Source: Thermoactinomyces intermedius (lineage in GTDB: Bacteria > Bacillota > Bacilli > Thermoactinomycetales > Thermoactinomycetaceae). Taken from it: a DNA stretch of 64,000 nucleotides. The stretch is from assembly GCF_016055025.1 (NCBI RefSeq), contig NZ_JAECVW010000001.1. The stretch is one strand, 5' to 3'. This document shows, piece after piece, positions 41,593 through 49,653 of the stretch. The notes under the pieces were generated by a model that did no database searches, had not been told where the DNA came from, and saw only the letters and a program-made list of their open reading frames with translations. The position numbers and the translations under genes were made by a program. Every line of letters starts with the position of its first letter. Position 1 is the first letter of the stretch.

Positions 41593-42708
41593 TTATAAGT
41601 AATCCATGACAATTTGTGCGCCGTCGATGGCGGAGCCGGGTTTCCCGACAAGGGTTGCATTGTTTTGCATCTCGTGGAGGGGATCCGGGTGTTCGATCAG
41701 ATAGGTGAGTTGTTTGGGTAAATGTTGTGGCTGGTCTTCCCGGATGGCCACTTGCTTGTTCAACAAAAAGCGGCTGTTTTTTTCTTCCTGGCCGGGAATC
41801 GGTTGGCAGATGACCATGGGAAGCCCGGTTGCCAAGGCTTCCGAACTGGTCATTCCGCCCGGTTTGGTGACGATGAAATCCGATGCGCACATGAAATCGA
41901 CCATGTTATGCACAAACGGGAAGAGATGAACATGGGAGAGGTTTTTCAGTTCCCGGGATAATTCATCATATAACGGTTGATTGTTTCCGGTGATGATGAG
42001 CAATTGATAATTTTGTTTTAAAGGCATGTGTTTTAATGCCTCCAGACAGGAGTAAAACGGCCCGATCCCGCTTCCGCCGCCCATCAGCAAGATCGTAAAG
42101 CGGTCGGGGGAGATCCCGATTTGTTTTCGCGCTTCCTTTTTCTCTTTTTGTTCCGTGAAAAAAGCCGGGTTGATGGGAATACCCGTGCTGTAAAGATCGG
42201 CCTGGCAACCTTTTTTCCGGATTTTCACCCCGATTTCTTCATGTGCGGTAATATAAAAATCAACAGCGGGATGAACCCAGAAGCTGTGAACGTCAAAGTC
42301 GGTCACCACGCCTCCCAACCGAAAGTGTTTGCAGGAAGTATGGCTTTTCAAGTAGGCACAGGCACTCAGGCAAAAGGCATGCGTGCAGATGATCACCCGT
42401 GGTTTCAATCCCTCAATGAAGGTCCGGAGTTTATGAGCCACAAATTTTCCCATCGGATCCCGAAACAGTTTGCTGAACCGGGAATCCCATTGATAGCAAG
42501 CGCCCCAGAGGTTTGGGGCATACCGCAACGTCTGCAAATAGCTTTTTTTGATCAGTGATTTCAACTGCTTGCTGATCATCGGCAGGATGGAAACGATTTG
42601 AACTTCACTGCCCGGATATTCAAGTTCAATCCCCTTTTTTAAAGAGCTGGCGGCGCTGTAGTGACCATAACCGGCAACGGTTTCTGTTAAAATGAGGATT
42701 TTGTCCAT
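41593..42708 (-). CDS. MGDG-synthase-type glycosyltransferase (UgtP-like diacylglycerol glucosyltransferase family)
   Basis: A GT-B glycosyltransferase of the MGDG_synth/GT28 type, which in Bacilli adds sugar to diacylglycerol for glycolipids and lipoteichoic acid anchors. The N-terminal acceptor domain has ILILTETVAGYGHYSAASSL, RVIICTHAFCLSACAYLK and VVTDFDVHSFWVHPAVDFYI; the C-terminal donor domain has TILLMGGGSGIGPFYSCLEA and the nucleotide-sugar signature FIVTKPGGMTSSEALATGLP, then MVICQPIPGQEEKNSRFLL. The 371 residues fit the family. Other members process different lipid acceptors, so the exact product is open. Confidence 0.85.
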   Translation of the reverse strand: MDKILILTETVAGYGHYSAASSLKKGIELEYPGSEVQIVSILPMISKQLKSLIKKSYLQTLRYAPNLWGACYQWDSRFSKLFRDPMGKFVAHKLRTFIEGLKPRVIICTHAFCLSACAYLKSHTSCKHFRLGGVVTDFDVHSFWVHPAVDFYITAHEEIGVKIRKKGCQADLYSTGIPINPAFFTEQKEKKEARKQIGISPDRFTILLMGGGSGIGPFYSCLEALKHMPLKQNYQLLIITGNNQPLYDELSRELKNLSHVHLFPFVHNMVDFMCASDFIVTKPGGMTSSEALATGLPMVICQPIPGQEEKNSRFLLNKQVAIREDQPQHLPKQLTYLIEHPDPLHEMQNNATLVGKPGSAIDGAQIVMDYL

Positions 42709-42874
42709 GGCTCAGTCACGCTCCAAATCCGTTTTAATCCTTCTTTCAACATAAATACCCGCTGAGCAAGCAAAGTCCTTTCAGCCTGAAAAAATTTATC
42801 CGGTCCGGCAGGCGGCACCCGGGTTCGAATTCCGCATATGAAGCGACCGGATCCCGGAAGGGACGGGGGCGACA

Positions 42875-43075
42875 TTGGTTCAATCCGTTTTCCGGCAAGG
42901 GTTCTTCCCGACGGAGTTGTCCGGACCCGAAATATGTTATTACCTTTCTTTGTATCCATTAAACCGGTGGATCATTGGCAAAAGCGGCCGGGGCGTGGCG
43001 GTGAATGCAAATCATGTGTTCTATTTTCTCTTTAACATAGAAAATTATTCAAATAGAAAGAAAGCCGGGGCATAA
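42875..43075 (+). CDS. Short hypothetical frame in a 410-base intergenic region
   Basis: Between the glycosyltransferase and the propeller gene a 66-codon frame from TTG 42875 reads VQSVFRQGFFPTELSGPEIC, YYLSLYPLNRWIIGKSGRGV and so on, with a weak G-rich site upstream. A competing antisense frame (42687-42959) overlaps the glycosyltransferase start. Neither resembles a known family and both are low-confidence. Confidence 0.25.
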   Translation: MVQSVFRQGFFPTELSGPEICYYLSLYPLNRWIIGKSGRGVAVNANHVFYFLFNIENYSNRKKAGA

Positions 43076-43079
43076 AAAA

Positions 43080-43112
43080 AGAACCCTGCAAGGTTCATGG
43101 ATGCAGGGTTCT
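43080..43112 (-). terminator. Terminator of the propeller gene
   Basis: On the minus strand AGAACCCTGCA and TGCAGGGTTC pair over ten bases and are followed by T residues (the A run at 43073-43080 on the plus strand). Confidence 0.8.
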
Positions 43113-43121
43113 GATCGGGCT

Positions 43122-44072
43122 TTAATCCAACAAAAAGTTTTTGACCTTTTTCAAAAAGCCTTCTTCCTGTTCACTCAGGTTGAGTGCTTTCCATTTGGAA
43201 GGGGTGGCATATTTGACTTGCATTTGGAGCATCTTTTTGTTGGAGCCGTCTTTGTTCATGATGTAAAAAGAGCTGGAGTCTTTCTCTTTTTCATTTTTTT
43301 CGTTGACGGTGAACAAAATTTGTTTTCCGTCTTCCGACCAAACTGCCCCGGAAGCGGCTTTGTCAAGATCCGCCGTGATGTTTCGGGCTTGTTTGGTGGC
43401 CAGGTTCATGACATAAATGTCGGTTTGTCCGTTTTGGCTTTTTTCAAACAACACTGATTTTCCATCGGGCGAAAAATGCGGAGAATACTCAGAGGATTTT
43501 GGATCATGATGGCCGGTTAAGGGCGAAATCTGGCTGCCGTCGGCGTTCATGATGTAAAGGCCGGTATTCCCGTCTTTATCCGTGGAATGGAAAACGATTT
43601 TTTTCCCGTCCGGAGACCAGTCCGGGCTGGAATGAAAGACTCCGTCTTCGGCTTTGGTCAGCTGTGTCACTTTTTTGTTTTCCAAGTCGATGGTGTATAA
43701 GTTTCCGTCGCTCCTTGCGAAGACAATTTTTTCCCCGTCGGGAGAAAAGCGCGGGGAAGAATCAAAATGGGGAAAATGGCTGCGGGTGAGACGCACTGCG
43801 TTTTTCCCGCTGCTGTCGGCAACATAGACGCTGTCATGTTTAATATAGGTAATCATGTCACCGGAAGGAGAGACATCGACGGAATTTCCTGAAGTGATCC
43901 GTTTGGTTTGCAAAGTTTCAGGGTTGAATTGATAAATGCTCTGCGTATGTAAACCGCCACTGAACAAAATGGTGCCGGGTTGTTCTTGATTGGCATAAAC
44001 AGGCAGAGCAAGTGAGGTGGAAAGAATGAGTGCCCCCATCATCCCTGTTACTTTTTTGGAAACTTTTTTCAT
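43122..44072 (-). CDS. Secreted TolB-like beta-propeller protein
   Basis: A 316-residue exported protein with a Sec signal peptide (MMGALILSTSLALPVYA, cut after YANQ region) and five or six PD40/WD40-like blades: FSPDGEKIVFARSDGNLYTI, DWSPDGKKIVFHSTDKDGNT, HFSPDGKSVLFEKSQNGQTD and WSEDGKQILFTVNEKNEK. Each blade ends in a strand such as LYIMNADGSQISPLTG. This is the fold of TolB and the DPP4-type propellers, but there is no Tol system in Bacilli and no catalytic domain, so it is likely a binding protein. AAAGGAGAG precedes the ATG. Alone in its operon. Confidence 0.85.
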   Translation of the reverse strand: MKKVSKKVTGMMGALILSTSLALPVYANQEQPGTILFSGGLHTQSIYQFNPETLQTKRITSGNSVDVSPSGDMITYIKHDSVYVADSSGKNAVRLTRSHFPHFDSSPRFSPDGEKIVFARSDGNLYTIDLENKKVTQLTKAEDGVFHSSPDWSPDGKKIVFHSTDKDGNTGLYIMNADGSQISPLTGHHDPKSSEYSPHFSPDGKSVLFEKSQNGQTDIYVMNLATKQARNITADLDKAASGAVWSEDGKQILFTVNEKNEKEKDSSSFYIMNKDGSNKKMLQMQVKYATPSKWKALNLSEQEEGFLKKVKNFLLD

Positions 44073-44288
44073 GGATTCTCTCCTTTCTGGTACCGCATTT
44101 AAAAATTATTATATAGGATTTTTTTATGTTTGCGGATGTTTGTTGCAAAATTTACAAATATTTTTTCTCATATTTTCATTTTGTTTTCATAGAGAAAAAT
44201 TTTGTTTGATTTCTGTTTATGCATTCGCTAGACTGTGTAAAGAAATTGGAAAGAAAAAGGAGGAAATGCATCGGAAACCGGATGCAGG

Positions 44289-45809
44289 ATGAACATGAAA
44301 ACGTTCGTGATTTCAGGTCTCAAACCGGAATTTTTCCGGGATATTGAACTGATTGCTCAATTGTTTTTTGAAAAAGTCCGTGTCATTGGCAAGGATGACG
44401 AACAAAACGGTGATTATTTTCTGGCTTTTTCCATCCATGAAGGAAAGCCGGTGGAAGTAAAGATCCGGCTCGAAGATTTAAAGAGCCGTCAATGCCATGA
44501 ATCTTTCCACCAACGTGAAGTGGAAGCGGAAGTGGAAGGAAAGGAATATGTGAAACGGGTCCGGCAAGCGGTGAAATATGTTTTTTTGGAAGTCATGGAA
44601 AAAGCGACCGGGATTGATCAGCCTTGGGGAATCCTGACGGGCATCCGTCCGGTCAAATTGTTCCATTCTTTTTTGCAACAAGGCTTTTCCGAAGAAGAAG
44701 CGGCGCAAAAAATGCAAAAAGATTATTTGCTGCATCCGGAAAAGACGGAGATTCTGGCGGAAATTGCCCGGCGCCAAAAAAGTGTTTTGCCGGATTTATA
44801 TGATCTGAACCGGGAAGTCAGCATATATATCGGCATCCCGTTTTGTCCGACCAAATGCGCGTATTGCACGTTTCCCGCTTATGCCATTCAAGGGAGGAAC
44901 GGAACCGTCGAAGATTTTTTGGCAGGGCTTCATGAAGAAATCAAAGCGATTGGCAAGTGGTTGGAGGAAAAACAGTTGAAGGTGACCACCATTTATTTTG
45001 GCGGGGGGACGCCGACATCCATATCCGTCCCGCAAATGGATGGTCTCTTCCGGCTGTTGAAAAAGCACATCCCGCATTATGAAAACGTGCGTGAGTTGAA
45101 TGTGGAAGCCGGGCGGCCGGACACGTTGGATGAAGCGATGCTGGATCTTTTGAAATCTTGGAACGTGGACCGGATCAGCATCAACCCGCAAAGTTTCAAA
45201 GAGGAAACCTTGAAATGGATCGGCCGGCACCACACGGTGAAAGAAACCCTGGACAAATACCGTCTCGCACGGGAGAAAGGATTTACAAACATCAATATGG
45301 ACTTGATTATCGGGCTCCCGGGAGAAGATATCCAAACGTTCCGGGAAACCCTGAAGACCATGGGGGAATTGAAACCGGAATCGGTGACCGTTCACACTCT
45401 TTCTTTCAAAAGAGGTTCAGTGATGACGCAAAACAAAGACAAATATCAAGTGGCCGGGCGCGAAGAAACGAGAACCATGGTGAAGTTGGCGCGGGAGTGG
45501 GCCAAAGCCTCCGGATATGTTCCGTACTATTTGTACAGGCAAAAAAATATCCTGGGAAACCAGGAAAATGTCGGGTATGCATTGCCCGGGCAGGAAAACA
45601 TGTACAACATTATCATTATGGAAGAACGGCAAACGATCATCGGATTGGGATGCGGGGCCGTCAGTAAAATCGTTTCTCCGCATACGGGACGGATCACGCG
45701 TTTTTCCAACCCCAAAGAACCCAAGGCCTATATTGATTCCTTTGCCCGCTATCTGGATCAAAAGATCCGTCACTTGGATGAAATCTACGGTCAAACCGGT
45801 TCCCTTTAA
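44289..45809 (+). CDS. hemZ: Radical SAM protein HemZ (coproporphyrinogen-III-dehydrogenase-like)
   Basis: A 506-residue radical SAM enzyme of the HemN/HemZ group. The iron-sulphur motif CPTKCAYCTFP (CxxxCxxC) is near residue 190, followed by IYFGGGTPTSISVPQMDGLF, LNVEAGRPDTLDEAMLDLLK and ISINPQSFKEETLKWIGRHH; the C-terminal HemN region has VGYALPGQENMYNIIIMEER. The ~170-residue N-terminal extension is the HemZ hallmark. HemZ affects haem synthesis in Bacillus, but coproporphyrinogen activity is not firmly shown for it. The gene stands alone. Confidence 0.9.
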   Translation: MNMKTFVISGLKPEFFRDIELIAQLFFEKVRVIGKDDEQNGDYFLAFSIHEGKPVEVKIRLEDLKSRQCHESFHQREVEAEVEGKEYVKRVRQAVKYVFLEVMEKATGIDQPWGILTGIRPVKLFHSFLQQGFSEEEAAQKMQKDYLLHPEKTEILAEIARRQKSVLPDLYDLNREVSIYIGIPFCPTKCAYCTFPAYAIQGRNGTVEDFLAGLHEEIKAIGKWLEEKQLKVTTIYFGGGTPTSISVPQMDGLFRLLKKHIPHYENVRELNVEAGRPDTLDEAMLDLLKSWNVDRISINPQSFKEETLKWIGRHHTVKETLDKYRLAREKGFTNINMDLIIGLPGEDIQTFRETLKTMGELKPESVTVHTLSFKRGSVMTQNKDKYQVAGREETRTMVKLAREWAKASGYVPYYLYRQKNILGNQENVGYALPGQENMYNIIIMEERQTIIGLGCGAVSKIVSPHTGRITRFSNPKEPKAYIDSFARYLDQKIRHLDEIYGQTGSL

Positions 45810-45853
45810 TGGCGGAGGCGAAGAGGGTGTCCCGCCCTCTTTGGCCTTCTGAA

Positions 45854-46201
45854 TCATTCGCAGATCAAACAGGAAAGCCAACGATAAACCCCTTGGCAGT
45901 CGGTACCCCGTTTAAATTCCAATTCATAGGTTTTTCCTTTGGTCCTGATTTCCAAGACATTTGCGCGGTTCCAGAACCCTTTGACATACAGCCCGATGCT
46001 GTCGATGCGTGAATACGGGATGGAAAGAATCCCTTTTTCCCTTCCGAAAAGGGTCCGGTCGATCAAGACGATCCGCCGGGTGGTCAGGACAACCATATCG
46101 AGCAGCAACCCGTAAGTATATATGGTTTCTTCGCCCTCATACAGCCATTTTTGTATTTGTTCCCAATGCTTTGCGGAATTTTCAACACGGTTTTTTTCCA
46201 T
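45854..46201 (-). CDS. PH-domain-like protein (bPH/YvbH-type)
   Basis: A 115-residue protein. After a charged start (ENSAKHWEQIQKWLYEGEET) comes a beta-rich bacterial PH-type core: TYGLLLDMVVLTTRRIVLID, RTLFGREKGILSIPYSRIDS, LYVKGFWNRANVLEIRTKGK, TYELEFKRGTD, then a short helix YRWLSCLICE. bPH proteins of this type often bind membranes or partners; function unknown. GGGGAGGA supports ATG 46201 rather than ATG 46231. Confidence 0.75.
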   Translation of the reverse strand: MEKNRVENSAKHWEQIQKWLYEGEETIYTYGLLLDMVVLTTRRIVLIDRTLFGREKGILSIPYSRIDSIGLYVKGFWNRANVLEIRTKGKTYELEFKRGTDCQGVYRWLSCLICE

Positions 46202-46277
46202 CTTTCCAGCATCCTCCCCTTCATTCATCATAGCCGGAATTTTTCCGTTTCAACCGGTACGACGCCTGACAAAAAAA

Positions 46278-46301
46278 GATCCACCTTTTTCAAGATGGAT
46301 C
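46278..46301 (-). terminator. Terminator of nhaC
   Basis: GATCCA/TGGATC stem, extendable by two pairs, with an A run at 46271-46277 on the plus strand (T residues on the minus transcript), 24 bases past the nhaC stop. Confidence 0.65.
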
Positions 46302-46324
46302 GGACTCTTCGGGTTTTCCGCGAT

Positions 46325-47719
46325 TCATTCCTCTTTCCGGTTTAAACAGGTCACTTTGACACCCAGGACGGCCAACAGGATCCCGATGACGGGAACTGTA
46401 TAATTGAAAATCGCGTAGGGAGCATATTGAAAGGTGTTCACTCCCAAGGTGGAGGTGATGAAAACACCGCAAGTGTTCCATGGCACCAGTGCGGATGTGA
46501 CCGTGCCCCCGTCTTCCAGTGCGCGGGACAGGTTTTTGGAATGAAGGTTTCTTTTTTTGTAAGCGCTTGCAAACATACGGCTCGGAAGCAGAATGGAAAT
46601 ATATTGTTCCGCAGCGGTGACATTGGTGACAAAGCTTGAAAGAATGGTGGTTGGAATCAGGCTTTTTGCCGATTTGGCAAATTTCAGGATTTGGTTGACA
46701 AGGGCTTTTTGCATGCCGGTGGATTCCATGATTCCCCCGAAGGTCATGGCCACAATGGTCAGGGAGACGGTATACATCATGCTCTCGATTCCGCCGCGGT
46801 TAAACAATTCATCGACCCATGCCTGTCCGGATTCAATGGTGTAGCCGTCATGCATGGCACGGATCGCATCGCCGGCCGGATCTCCCTGCACAAAAATCTG
46901 GCAGATGAATCCCGCCAAAACCCCTACCGCCAAAGCAGGCAACGCCGGAACTTTTTTGGCCACCAGAAAAATGACCAGCACGGGAACCAATAAGAGCCAG
47001 GGCGAAATGACAAAATTTTTTTCCAAAGTGGAAATCATGGTCTGGATATGTTCATCCTGGATGTTGTGGGCGCTGAACCGCATTCCTGCAAAAAAATAGA
47101 AGGACAGTGCGATGACAAGTCCCGGAATGGTGGTGTAAAACATGTGCCGGATATGTTCAAACAAATCGGTTTCCGTCACCCCTGAAGCCAAATTGGTTGT
47201 ATCGGAAAGAGGGGACATTTTATCGCCGAAATAGGCTCCGGATATGATGGCTCCCGCCACGAAAGGAGCCGGAATACCCATGCTGATGCCGATTCCCATG
47301 CCGGCGACGCCGATGGTTCCCATCGTGGACCAGGAACTGCCGATCGCAAGGGACACGACACAACAGATCAAACAGATGCTGACCAGAAAGAGGGAAGGGG
47401 TGATGATCTTCAATCCGTAATAAATCAAAGAGGCGATAATTCCTCCGCCGATCCAAGTGGCGATGATCAGTCCGACCAGAATGATAATTAACATGGCGGG
47501 CAAAGCCAGGCGGATGCCTTGATACATCCCTTCTTCCATATTCTTCCACGAATGGCCGTGGAAGTGTGCGACCCAACCGGCTGTGATGGTGCCGACGATC
47601 AGCGGAATGTGGGGGGGTCCTTCAAACCGGATGATCGTAACGGCCATGGTGACGATCATCACCAGAAGCGGGAACAATGCCCAAAGAAACGGAATATCCT
47701 GTTGCTTGGAATGCTTCAT
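46325..47719 (-). CDS. nhaC: Na+/H+ antiporter NhaC family
   Basis: A 464-residue, ~12-segment antiporter that expels sodium in exchange for protons; some members exchange malate and lactate (MleN) or tyrosine-related compounds. Motifs: ILVGLIIATWIGGGIIASLI, the conserved SSWSTMGTIGVAGMGIGISM and GAIISGAYFGDKMSPLSDTT, then NLASGVTETDLFEHIRHMFY. AATTATGAAG start with AAAGGAGGAAAAT upstream. The operon is single-gene. NhaC versus MleN assignment is uncertain. Confidence 0.9.
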   Translation of the reverse strand: MKHSKQQDIPFLWALFPLLVMIVTMAVTIIRFEGPPHIPLIVGTITAGWVAHFHGHSWKNMEEGMYQGIRLALPAMLIIILVGLIIATWIGGGIIASLIYYGLKIITPSLFLVSICLICCVVSLAIGSSWSTMGTIGVAGMGIGISMGIPAPFVAGAIISGAYFGDKMSPLSDTTNLASGVTETDLFEHIRHMFYTTIPGLVIALSFYFFAGMRFSAHNIQDEHIQTMISTLEKNFVISPWLLLVPVLVIFLVAKKVPALPALAVGVLAGFICQIFVQGDPAGDAIRAMHDGYTIESGQAWVDELFNRGGIESMMYTVSLTIVAMTFGGIMESTGMQKALVNQILKFAKSAKSLIPTTILSSFVTNVTAAEQYISILLPSRMFASAYKKRNLHSKNLSRALEDGGTVTSALVPWNTCGVFITSTLGVNTFQYAPYAIFNYTVPVIGILLAVLGVKVTCLNRKEE

Positions 47720-47882
47720 AATTTTCCTCCTTTTTTTCGCTTTGGATAAATGTTGATTTTTGGGTAATATCTATTAGTTTATAATAAATTAATTCAGAAA
47801 TAAAATTTAGTTACGATTATTTTGCTAAGTTGTTTTTCTGGGAAAACAGAAAATATTGGAACAATATGATATAAACAAAAAA

Positions 47883-47900
47883 AGAGGGCGGTTGCCCTCT
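47883..47900 (-). terminator. Terminator at the end of the Arg-rich cluster
   Basis: AGAGGGC and GCCCTCT pair over seven bases with a four-base loop. On the minus strand the stem runs into T residues (A run 47875-47882 on the plus strand), about 30 bases past the last gene of the cluster. Confidence 0.75.
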
Positions 47901-47929
47901 CGTGTCGGATGGAAGCACAGTTGCGCCGG

Positions 47930-48145
47930 TTACAACAGGTTGCTGGTGGAGTTGCCGCTTCCACCGCAGATGGTTTGTGCGTCTCCCAAGTTAATCGGGA
48001 TTTGCAGGTTCAAGTTGATGAGACCGGCACTTTGCGCTCCGGTGGTGGCTCCGTTATTCACCCGGGCTTGGCATCCGCCGCGGCGGCGTCTGCGACGGTG
48101 TGGCACAACCACGATGACTTTCTTTCTTCTCGTGCAGCAGGACAT
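47930..48145 (-). CDS. Arg-rich small protein A with beta-strand tail, putative spore structural protein
   Basis: A 71-residue protein: Cys/Lys/Arg-rich start (MSCCTRRKKVIVVVPHRRRR), a linker QARVNNGATTGAQSAGLINL, and a tail of alternating polar and hydrophobic residues LNLQIPINLGDAQTICGG ending NSTSNLL. It is 65-70% like protein B (48252-48464) by eye and shares the tail with protein C. No signal peptide. GAAAGGGGGTGA is a strong binding site. The tail could form cross-beta structure and the Arg block could bind nucleic acid, polyphosphate or other coat proteins (inference). A G/C-rich hairpin (48222-48240) separates it from B. Confidence 0.75.
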   Translation of the reverse strand: MSCCTRRKKVIVVVPHRRRRRRGGCQARVNNGATTGAQSAGLINLNLQIPINLGDAQTICGGSGNSTSNLL

Positions 48146-48251
48146 ACCGCGTCACCCCCTTTCACAAGGATTGCCGGACAAAGACGGGTCGGGAGAAGTG
48201 GATGTCAAATCGGGAAGGGAAGGGGGAGAAGACCTCCCCCGGCATCACTCA

Positions 48252-48464
48252 TCAGAGGAGATTGCTGGTCGAGTTACCTCTGCCGCCGCTGAAGGCCTGA
48301 GCATCTCCTAAGTTAATGGGTACTTGCACGTTCAGGTTGAGCAAGCCGGCACTTTGTGCACCGGTCCGGGGAGCGTTGTTGACGGATGCACGTGCGCTGA
48401 AGGACCGGCGGCGTCTGCGGCGGGCCACAACGACCACGACTTTCTTTCTTGCATGGCAATGCAT
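48252..48464 (-). CDS. Arg-rich small protein B with beta-strand tail
   Basis: A 70-residue paralogue of protein A. It reads MHCHARKKVVVVVARRRRRR, then ASVNNAPRTGAQSAGLLNLN, then VQVPINLGDAQAFSGGRGNS with the end TSNLL. The hydrophobic-basic sandwich (KKVVVVVARRRRRR) and the NNxAxTGAQSAGL-N-hydrophobic-PINLGD signature are conserved with A; Cys is replaced in the tail. AAAGGAGGTG precedes the ATG. It follows gene D at ~46 bases on the same strand. No family recognised. Confidence 0.75.
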   Translation of the reverse strand: MHCHARKKVVVVVARRRRRRSFSARASVNNAPRTGAQSAGLLNLNVQVPINLGDAQAFSGGRGNSTSNLL

Positions 48465-48510
48465 AAGCCTTGCACCTCCTTTCAGGGGGAATGATCACAT
48501 TGGATTCGGA

Positions 48511-48942
48511 TTACTCTTTCTTTTCAGAATCCGCAGCGGATTGCTTGGAGGAGAATTGTTGTTTGATTTGCTGTTCAATTTGCTTTTTTTGTTCTTCCGT
48601 CACCGGAACTTTTTTCGCGATGACATTGACCAGATTGGGAGCCAGGGATTGCATCAGGGATGCGCCGGTTGTTGTTCCTCCGTTTCCGTTGCCGATGAGG
48701 ATCGACATCAACAGGTTGACGAGTGCCGTGATGAAATCAGTGAGGATGCCGGTTACATTGCCGACGGCTGCTCTGGCAGAACCGGTGAGGGCTGCGGGCA
48801 AAGTCAGGATATAATTGAGAAAATCAATCGCGGTTTGTTGCGCTTCCACTTGTTGGGATTGCGGGACATTTTCCCGGATGGCTTCGTCCAAAATGGCGCG
48901 GATTTGTTCCAACTCTTCGGGGGTAAAGGAGTTTTTGCTCAT
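48511..48942 (-). CDS. Amphipathic helical protein D of the Arg-rich cluster
   Basis: A 143-residue protein unlike its neighbours in being mostly helical: TPEELEQIRAILDEAIRENV, TAIDFLNYILTLPAALTGSA, VTGILTDFITALVNLLMSIL, then a Gly/Asn/Thr linker (IGNGNGGTTTGASLMQSLAP) and a charged coil (PVTEEQKKQIEQQIKQQFSS). The linker and following NLVNVIAKKVPV faintly echo the ATTGAQ...LINL...PI tail of A-C. No signal peptide; the hydrophobic helices could be a membrane or surface-active part. AAAGGAGGTGA precedes the ATG. Family unknown. Confidence 0.7.
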   Translation of the reverse strand: MSKNSFTPEELEQIRAILDEAIRENVPQSQQVEAQQTAIDFLNYILTLPAALTGSARAAVGNVTGILTDFITALVNLLMSILIGNGNGGTTTGASLMQSLAPNLVNVIAKKVPVTEEQKKQIEQQIKQQFSSKQSAADSEKKE

Positions 48943-48977
48943 CCTGTTTCACCTCCTTTCAATGGGGTTCACAGAAC

Positions 48978-49259
48978 TTACACGGCATTGGATACCGAGT
49001 TTTGGTCGCTTTCATTCAATGATGTGGAATCACCAATATTGACGGGAATTTGGACGATGATATTAATCAGACCGCTGATCGCGCCATCGATGGTCGCGGC
49101 GTTGTTGACGGAGCTGTCTGCAGAGGAAGGGCGTGTCGGACGTCTTCGTTTTTTGCGGGGGGAAACGTTTTTTAGCAGAAGCAGTCTGCGGCAGTGCTTG
49201 CACAAAGTCGGTTTTTTCTTCCTTTTCCGGAGTTTCCTTCGCCGTCTATAACAGGTCAT
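48978..49259 (-). CDS. Arg/Lys-rich small protein C with beta-strand tail
   Basis: A 93-residue third member: a strongly basic start (CYRRRRKLRKRKKKPTLCKH, RRLLLLKNVSPRKKRRRPTR), then SSVNNAATIDGAISGLINII, VQIPVNIGDSTSLNESDQNS and the end VSNAV. The tail follows the same pattern as A and B (VNNxAxx-GAxSGLINxxVQIPxNxGD ... NSxSN). Its ATG overlaps the stop of gene E, so translation is coupled. A CKHC pair is also present. No family recognised. Confidence 0.72.
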   Translation of the reverse strand: MTCYRRRRKLRKRKKKPTLCKHCRRLLLLKNVSPRKKRRRPTRPSSADSSVNNAATIDGAISGLINIIVQIPVNIGDSTSLNESDQNSVSNAV

Positions 49260-49506
49260 TGTTTGCGCCTCCTCTCGTCCGGGAGGGCGCCGATTTGTTC
49301 CGGTGCAAGACGTCCTGTTGGATAAGTTGCTTAATCTTGTTTTTGGTCCCTGGTTGGAACACTTCTGCCAAATTGATTAAATTCTGCAGTTTTGGGGGGA
49401 GTTTTTCATCATCCAGACTTTTGATCAATAAGTTGTATATTTTCATTCTTATGATTTGTTCCATTTGTCCTGAAAGATGATCGAGGTGTTTCCGGTTGCC
49501 ATTCAA
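49246..49506 (-). CDS. Helical small protein E, first gene of the Arg-rich cluster
   Basis: An 86-residue protein: NGNRKHLDHLSGQMEQIIRM, KIYNLLIKSLDDEKLPPKLQ, NLINLAEVFQPGTKNKIKQL, then a basic end. The frame is open to 49536, but AAGGAGGTG lies six bases before TTG 49506, so that is the likely start. It overlaps gene C by 14 bases. It has no basic block at the N-terminus and may serve as an assembly or regulatory partner (inference). Family unknown. Confidence 0.65.
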   Translation of the reverse strand: MNGNRKHLDHLSGQMEQIIRMKIYNLLIKSLDDEKLPPKLQNLINLAEVFQPGTKNKIKQLIQQDVLHRNKSAPSRTRGGANNDLL

Positions 49507-49551
49507 TGACGACACCTCCTTGTTTTCAACTGGCATTCTTTGAAGTTACTA

Positions 49552-49578
49552 TAGTATATTATTTGCTCGCAAAAAGGT
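49552..49578 (-). promoter_or_regulatory. Possible sporulation sigma-K-like promoter of the Arg-rich cluster
   Basis: On the minus strand AC (49578-49577) and AATATACTA (49560-49552) are separated by 16 bases. The late mother-cell sigma-K consensus is AC, 16-17 bases, CATA...TA; one base differs (A for C). No good sigma-A promoter is present. Position ~45 bases before gene E fits. Confidence 0.4.
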
Positions 49579-49620
49579 GATTATATATTTTATAAATAGT
49601 TTAGTATCTTGGTAGAAAAT

Positions 49621-49651
49621 AAAGCCGCCTTCCATTCGGAAAGCGGCTTTT
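49621..49651 (-). terminator. Terminator of the 49654-50082 gene
   Basis: AAAGCCGC and GCGGCTTT pair over eight bases; A residues upstream on the plus strand become T residues in the minus transcript. The stop codon is three bases away. Confidence 0.75.
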
Positions 49652-49653
49652 CA

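Noticed and set aside
42687..42959. 90-codon antisense frame at the glycosyltransferase start
   Set aside because: Overlaps the start of a certain gene, is G/C-poorly biased toward Pro/Arg/Ser and has no binding site.
48222..48240. Transcription terminator between genes A and B
   Set aside because: A strong stem (GGGGGAG/CTCCCCC) but no T run on the transcribed strand; more likely an RNA-stability or processing element.
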